The position numbers were made by a program, and so were the translations under genes. Source: Pseudomonadaceae bacterium UBA836 (GTDB lineage Bacteria; Pseudomonadota; Gammaproteobacteria; Pseudomonadales; Pseudomonadaceae). Taken from it: DNA of 5,526 nucleotides. Of the stretch, positions 4,577 through 5,526 are shown one piece after another (within the stretch, counting starts at the first letter, position 1; the number at the start of each line of letters is the position of its first letter). The stretch is taken from assembly GCA_002296055.1 (NCBI GenBank), contig DBHE01000125.1, forward strand, positions 1 to 5,526, given 5' to 3'. The notes under the pieces were generated by a model, which was given only the letters and a program-made list of their open reading frames with translations, was not told the DNA's origin and ran no database searches.

Positions 4577-5526
4577 ATGCTGAACGATGAACTCAAAGGC
4601 CAGATCCAGACGGCCTACCGTACCTTCCTGGAAAACAAGTCGCTGAAGCCGCGTTACGGCCAGCGGGTGATGATTGCCGAGGTCGCCAAGGTCTTCGGTA
4701 ACGTTGCGCTGGACGACGAAGGCCATCGCGACGGTGATCCGGCCGTGGCGGTCATCGAAGCCGGCACCGGTACCGGCAAGACGGTAGCCTACTGTCTGGC
4801 GGCGATTCCTATTGCCCGTCACCTGGGCAAGCCCCTGGTCATCTCCACGGCTACGGTGGCGCTGCAGGAGCAGATCGTGCTCAAGGATTTGCCGGATATC
4901 CTGCGTAACTCCGGTCTCAAATTTGGTTTCTCGCTGGCCAAGGGGCGCGGCCGCTACGTCTGTCTGGCCAAGCTGGACAACCTGCTGCGTGAAAACCAGT
5001 CCATGGCCGACCAGCAGCAGATGTTTGCCGAAGACGGCTTTCGTATCGATGTGGATGAGGCCGGCCTCAAGCTCTACACCCGCATGGTCGAGGCGCTGGG
5101 CGGCAATAAGTGGGACGGCGAGCGCGACTCCTGGCCTGAGGCGCTGGAGGATCAGGACTGGTCGCGCCTGACTACCGACCACATTCAGTGCAGCAACCGC
5201 CGCTGCGGCCACTTTCAGCAATGCGTGTTCTACAAAGCCCGCGAGGGCGTGCAGAAGGTTGATGTGATCGTTACCAACCACGACCTGGTGCTGGCCGATC
5301 TGGCGCTGGGTGGCGGTGCAATTCTGCCGGACCCGCGTGACAGTCTGTACGTGTTTGACGAGGCGCACCACCTGCCGGACAAGGCCATCGGCCACTTCGC
5401 GCATAACACCCGCCTGCACGCGACCGCCGAATGGCTGGATCAGATCGACAAGAACCTCACCAAACTGCTGGCTCAGCATCCGCTGCCGGGGGATCTCGGC
5501 CGGGTGCTGGAGCAGACCCCGGTCAC
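4577..5526 (+). CDS. dinG: DinG-type ATP-dependent 4Fe-4S DNA helicase, N-terminal part; 3' end outside window
   Basis: The frame stays open from ATG 4577 to the right edge, giving 316 complete codons of a protein usually about 700 residues long. Visible helicase motifs are the Q-motif-like region RYGQRVMIAEVA (26-37), Walker A EAGTGTGKT (61-69, K68), motif Ia STATVALQEQ (90-99), and Walker B/DEAH in VFDEAHH (D261, E262, H264). Four cysteines, C129 (in GRGRYVC), C205, C210 and C216, have the same C-x4-C-x5-C tail as the Fe-S cluster of E. coli DinG. TNHDLVLADL (233-242) is typical of the XPD/DinG family. By family knowledge this is a superfamily 2, 5'-to-3' helicase that unwinds D-loops, R-loops and forked DNA, linked to DNA repair and to replication-transcription conflicts. 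Motifs III-VI lie beyond the window. The start is supported by GGAG 5 nt upstream. It is divergent from the DUF6231-like/ychJ operon. Confidence 0.95.
   Translation, partial: MLNDELKGQIQTAYRTFLENKSLKPRYGQRVMIAEVAKVFGNVALDDEGHRDGDPAVAVIEAGTGTGKTVAYCLAAIPIARHLGKPLVISTATVALQEQIVLKDLPDILRNSGLKFGFSLAKGRGRYVCLAKLDNLLRENQSMADQQQMFAEDGFRIDVDEAGLKLYTRMVEALGGNKWDGERDSWPEALEDQDWSRLTTDHIQCSNRRCGHFQQCVFYKAREGVQKVDVIVTNHDLVLADLALGGGAILPDPRDSLYVFDEAHHLPDKAIGHFAHNTRLHATAEWLDQIDKNLTKLLAQHPLPGDLGRVLEQTPV

Noticed and set aside
4490..5479. 329-codon open frame on the minus strand opposite dinG
   Set aside because: It lies over the clear DinG helicase frame with Walker A, Fe-S cysteines and DEAH box; its composition is that of an antisense shadow rich in His, Gln and Val.

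Overview
The window looks like ordinary chromosome of a gammaproteobacterium, most likely Pseudomonadaceae (Pseudomonas sensu lato). The DNA is GC-rich with strong G/C at third codon positions, Shine-Dalgarno sites are of the GGAG type, and the protein set fits (a Pseudomonas-style DUF6231-like protein next to ychJ, a DUF2489 protein, a LEA2/WHy lipoprotein and a DinG helicase). Genus placement is inferred from protein resemblance, not from a search.

Layout from left to right. (1) 1-471 (+) is the C-terminal part of DNA polymerase IV (dinB), ending in a textbook sliding-clamp-binding tail. (2) 458-910 (-) is a small protein with two CxxC knuckles, whose 3' end overlaps dinB convergently. (3) 911-1052 is a divergent control region. 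(4) 1053-1835 (+) is a classical short-chain dehydrogenase/reductase, followed by a perfect 14-bp hairpin shared with the next convergent transcript. (5) 2803-1887 (-) is a two-gene operon, a LEA2-type lipoprotein followed 5 nt later by a membrane-anchored DUF2489 protein. (6) 2902-3456 (+) is an uncharacterised three-part protein with a small N-terminal domain, an Ala/Pro linker and a repeated LxxAPxGxDM tail. (7) 4452-3488 (-) is a second two-gene operon, a degenerate methyltransferase-like protein followed by ychJ with two SEC-C motifs. (8) 4577-5526 (+) is the N-terminal 316 codons of a DinG-type 4Fe-4S helicase, running off the right edge.

Two DNA-damage-related genes, dinB and dinG, flank a block of housekeeping and poorly characterised genes. 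I see no evidence that the genes between them take part in DNA repair. There are no tRNA, rRNA, CRISPR, insertion-sequence, prophage or att-like features, and coding density is high. The longest stretch without a gene is about 142 nt (911-1052). I did not find a convincing new multi-gene system. The points most worth a second look are the modular protein at 2902-3456, the methyltransferase-like protein lacking the SAM glycine motif, the dinG promoter region without a LexA box, and the hairpins at convergent gene ends.
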